A stretch of 22,295 nucleotides of DNA from a virus. The stretch is from positions 1-22,295 of IMG/VR virus record IMGVR_UViG_3300023119_000138; one strand, given 5' to 3'. Both the position numbers and the translations under genes were made by a program. The notes below the pieces were generated by a model. That model searched no databases. It had not been told where the DNA came from and saw only the letters and a program-made list of their open reading frames with translations. Position 1 is the first letter of the stretch. The number at the start of each line of letters is the position of its first letter. This document shows, one piece after another, positions 21,232 through 22,295 of this stretch.

Positions 21232-21720
21232 TTAAAACTCTAACACAGCGTAATCGTATGCCAATGTTAGTGAAATTTCAGCAGGGTCATTAGAGTCGAA
21301 TGCCAAGTCATTGAAATTAGCAGCAGCAATGAAAGCACCTTTCAGTTTCCATTGTTCAATTTTATCACCAACTGGACCTAACATATAGAAATCGATATCT
21401 TTTTTGTAGAAATCTGCATATCCTTTTCTACCAGTTAAAGATTCATACCCTAATCTTACCCATTCCATCACTTGTTGTGCTCCACTTGGAACGATTGGGT
21501 CATATAGAGTAATTTCGATATCTTGCCACTCACCTTTACCTTGTAGTTTTCTATAAGTGTTGATGTGGTCTAACTTTACAGTTTCGAAATTGATAGCTGG
21601 TCTACTTGCTGCCTTAATTAAGTACGACTGAATACCATCAATCTCCATGATGTATCTGTTCTTCATCTTCGGTTCGAAGTTGGTAAAGAACATTTCGTTA
21701 AATTCTAATACTTCTGCCAT
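21232..21720 (-). CDS. Tail tube protein, gp19-like
   Basis: A 162-residue major tail tube subunit, whose hexameric rings stack inside the sheath to form the DNA channel. It matches T4 gp19 in length (163) and pattern: NRYIMEIDGIQSYLIKAASRP (about 21-41), a beta-hairpin around KLQGKGEWQDIEITLYDPI, an ADFYKKDIDFYMLGP strand pair, and the end PAEISLTLAYDYAVLEF. The gene follows the tail sheath after 52 nt, with a late-type element 23 nt before the ATG and a strong terminator after it. A high-output, separately punctuated unit suits a protein needed in many copies. Confidence 0.92.
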   Translation of the reverse strand: MAEVLEFNEMFFTNFEPKMKNRYIMEIDGIQSYLIKAASRPAINFETVKLDHINTYRKLQGKGEWQDIEITLYDPIVPSGAQQVMEWVRLGYESLTGRKGYADFYKKDIDFYMLGPVGDKIEQWKLKGAFIAAANFNDLAFDSNDPAEISLTLAYDYAVLEF

Positions 21721-21740
21721 TTTATTATTTTCCCTTTTAT

Positions 21741-21756
21741 ACTAATAAATATTAGT
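21741..21756 (-). promoter_or_regulatory. Late-type element inside a palindrome, before the tail tube
   Basis: Minus-strand AATATTTATT (core 21751-21744, one mismatch to TATTTATA) lies 23 nt from the tube ATG. It is embedded in a 7-bp inverted repeat ACTAATA-TT-TATTAGT, which the other copies lack. Confidence 0.45.
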
Positions 21757-21772
21757 TGTTCATTTTTTTATC

Positions 21773-22295
21773 TTATGCCGAGAAAGATGCCCCAGTTGGT
21801 AAGATGTTGAAATCAATTACGATGAATTCAGCAGTCTTAGCAGGTTGTAAGAAAATCTGTCCAGCAAGTATGTTTCTATCAACTACATCAGGTGTGTTGT
21901 TAGTTTCATCCATAACCACTTTGAATGCATACAATCCTTGTCTTTGTTGGATACCCTCTAAATAAGGTTGTACTGTATTGATAAATCTACCTCTTGTTTG
22001 AGCAGTGTTTTGTTCGAATACCAAGTATCTTGAAGTACTTGCAACAAATTTCTTAACTGCAATCAACAATCTTCTTACATTGATTCTATCTAATGCAGAA
22101 GCCTTATCTTGTAGAGTCTTTTGTCCAAATGCAACAATACCTTGTCCTGGGAATGAAGCAATTGGGTTTACTTTGTTTTCATATAAAGTATCTCTTTCAG
22201 AGTGAGTTAATCTATTCAATACTGATACTGCACCAATAATACCACCTCTATTCAGACCAGCAGGAGCAAACCATTCAGCTGCAATTGCATCGTTA
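21773..22295 (-). CDS. Tail sheath protein, C-terminal part (cut by window edge)
   Basis: The frame is open from the right edge to the stop at 21773, giving 173 residues plus the partial edge codon. Shortly after the edge it reads AAEWFAPAGLNRGGI, a hallmark of gp18-like contractile sheath proteins. It continues with LTHSERDTLYENKVNPIASFPGQGIVAFGQKTL, RINVRRLLIAVKKF and FEQNT, and ends FIVIDFNILPTGASFSA. All are typical of the conserved C-terminal sheath domain that drives contraction. The TTG at 22219 is an internal leucine codon and not a start; the true start is outside the window. The tail tube gene follows at once, the usual gp18-gp19 order. Confidence 0.93.
   Translation of the reverse strand, partial: NDAIAAEWFAPAGLNRGGIIGAVSVLNRLTHSERDTLYENKVNPIASFPGQGIVAFGQKTLQDKASALDRINVRRLLIAVKKFVASTSRYLVFEQNTAQTRGRFINTVQPYLEGIQQRQGLYAFKVVMDETNNTPDVVDRNILAGQIFLQPAKTAEFIVIDFNILPTGASFSA

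Noticed and set aside
1-22295. tRNA genes, CRISPR arrays, insertion sequences, integrase or attachment sites
   Set aside because: No cloverleaf-like intergenic space, no spaced direct repeats, no transposase or integrase frames; intergenic gaps are too short and are explained by promoters, terminators and leaders.

Overview
The window is a contiguous piece of a tailed, contractile-tail (T4-like myovirus) phage genome. All recognisable genes lie on the minus strand, are tightly packed and AT-rich, so biological order runs from high to low coordinates. The likely host is a member of Bacteroidota. Five intergenic sites carry that phylum's unusual housekeeping promoter (TTTG, 19-20 bp, TAnnTTTG), and start codons are preceded by A/T-rich leaders rather than strong GGAGG sites. 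The species cannot be named from this sequence.

Right part, 22295 to 12808, tail module: tail sheath C-terminus (cut by the window edge), tail tube, a gp26-family tail assembly chaperone with a small overlapping downstream frame, a 69-residue small protein, the tape measure protein, a 589-residue gpU/gp48/gp54-like tube or baseplate adapter, a LysM gp53/gpX-like protein, a large gp27/gpD-like hub protein and a small conserved hypothetical. Next come a short family A DNA polymerase under its own replication-type promoter (12766-11498) and a 684-residue protein (11469-9415). That protein has a possible prohead-protease cleavage site and a nuclease-like core. A 133-residue unknown and a peptidoglycan amidase lysin follow.

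Middle, 7892 to 5006: a probable late operon with a small unknown, a remarkable Trp/Tyr/Arg-rich and lysine-free probable virion protein, two tandemly duplicated small proteins, and a flavin-dependent tryptophan halogenase with intact signature motifs.

Left part, 4789 to 1: replication and recombination genes. These are a gp32-type single-strand DNA-binding protein, UvsX/RecA, a 79-residue unknown, a 5'-3' exonuclease (RNase H/FEN type), the gp41/DnaB-type replicative helicase, and the first 16 codons of another gene at the edge.

Two regulatory classes can be read directly. Replication genes have near-identical Bacteroidota-type promoters. Virion and lysis units instead carry a recurrent element, consensus RATATTTATA in the gene direction, about 20-45 nt before the start codon. 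In three places this element sits directly downstream of a strong intrinsic terminator, so it is probably this phage's late promoter. The gp32 leader has both kinds of element plus a hairpin followed by a long A/T-rich stretch, reminiscent of T4 gene 32 translational autoregulation.

The most unusual points are the halogenase beside a Trp/Tyr-rich protein, the two-class promoter grammar, a probable frameshift site in the tail chaperone, and the possible injected nuclease.
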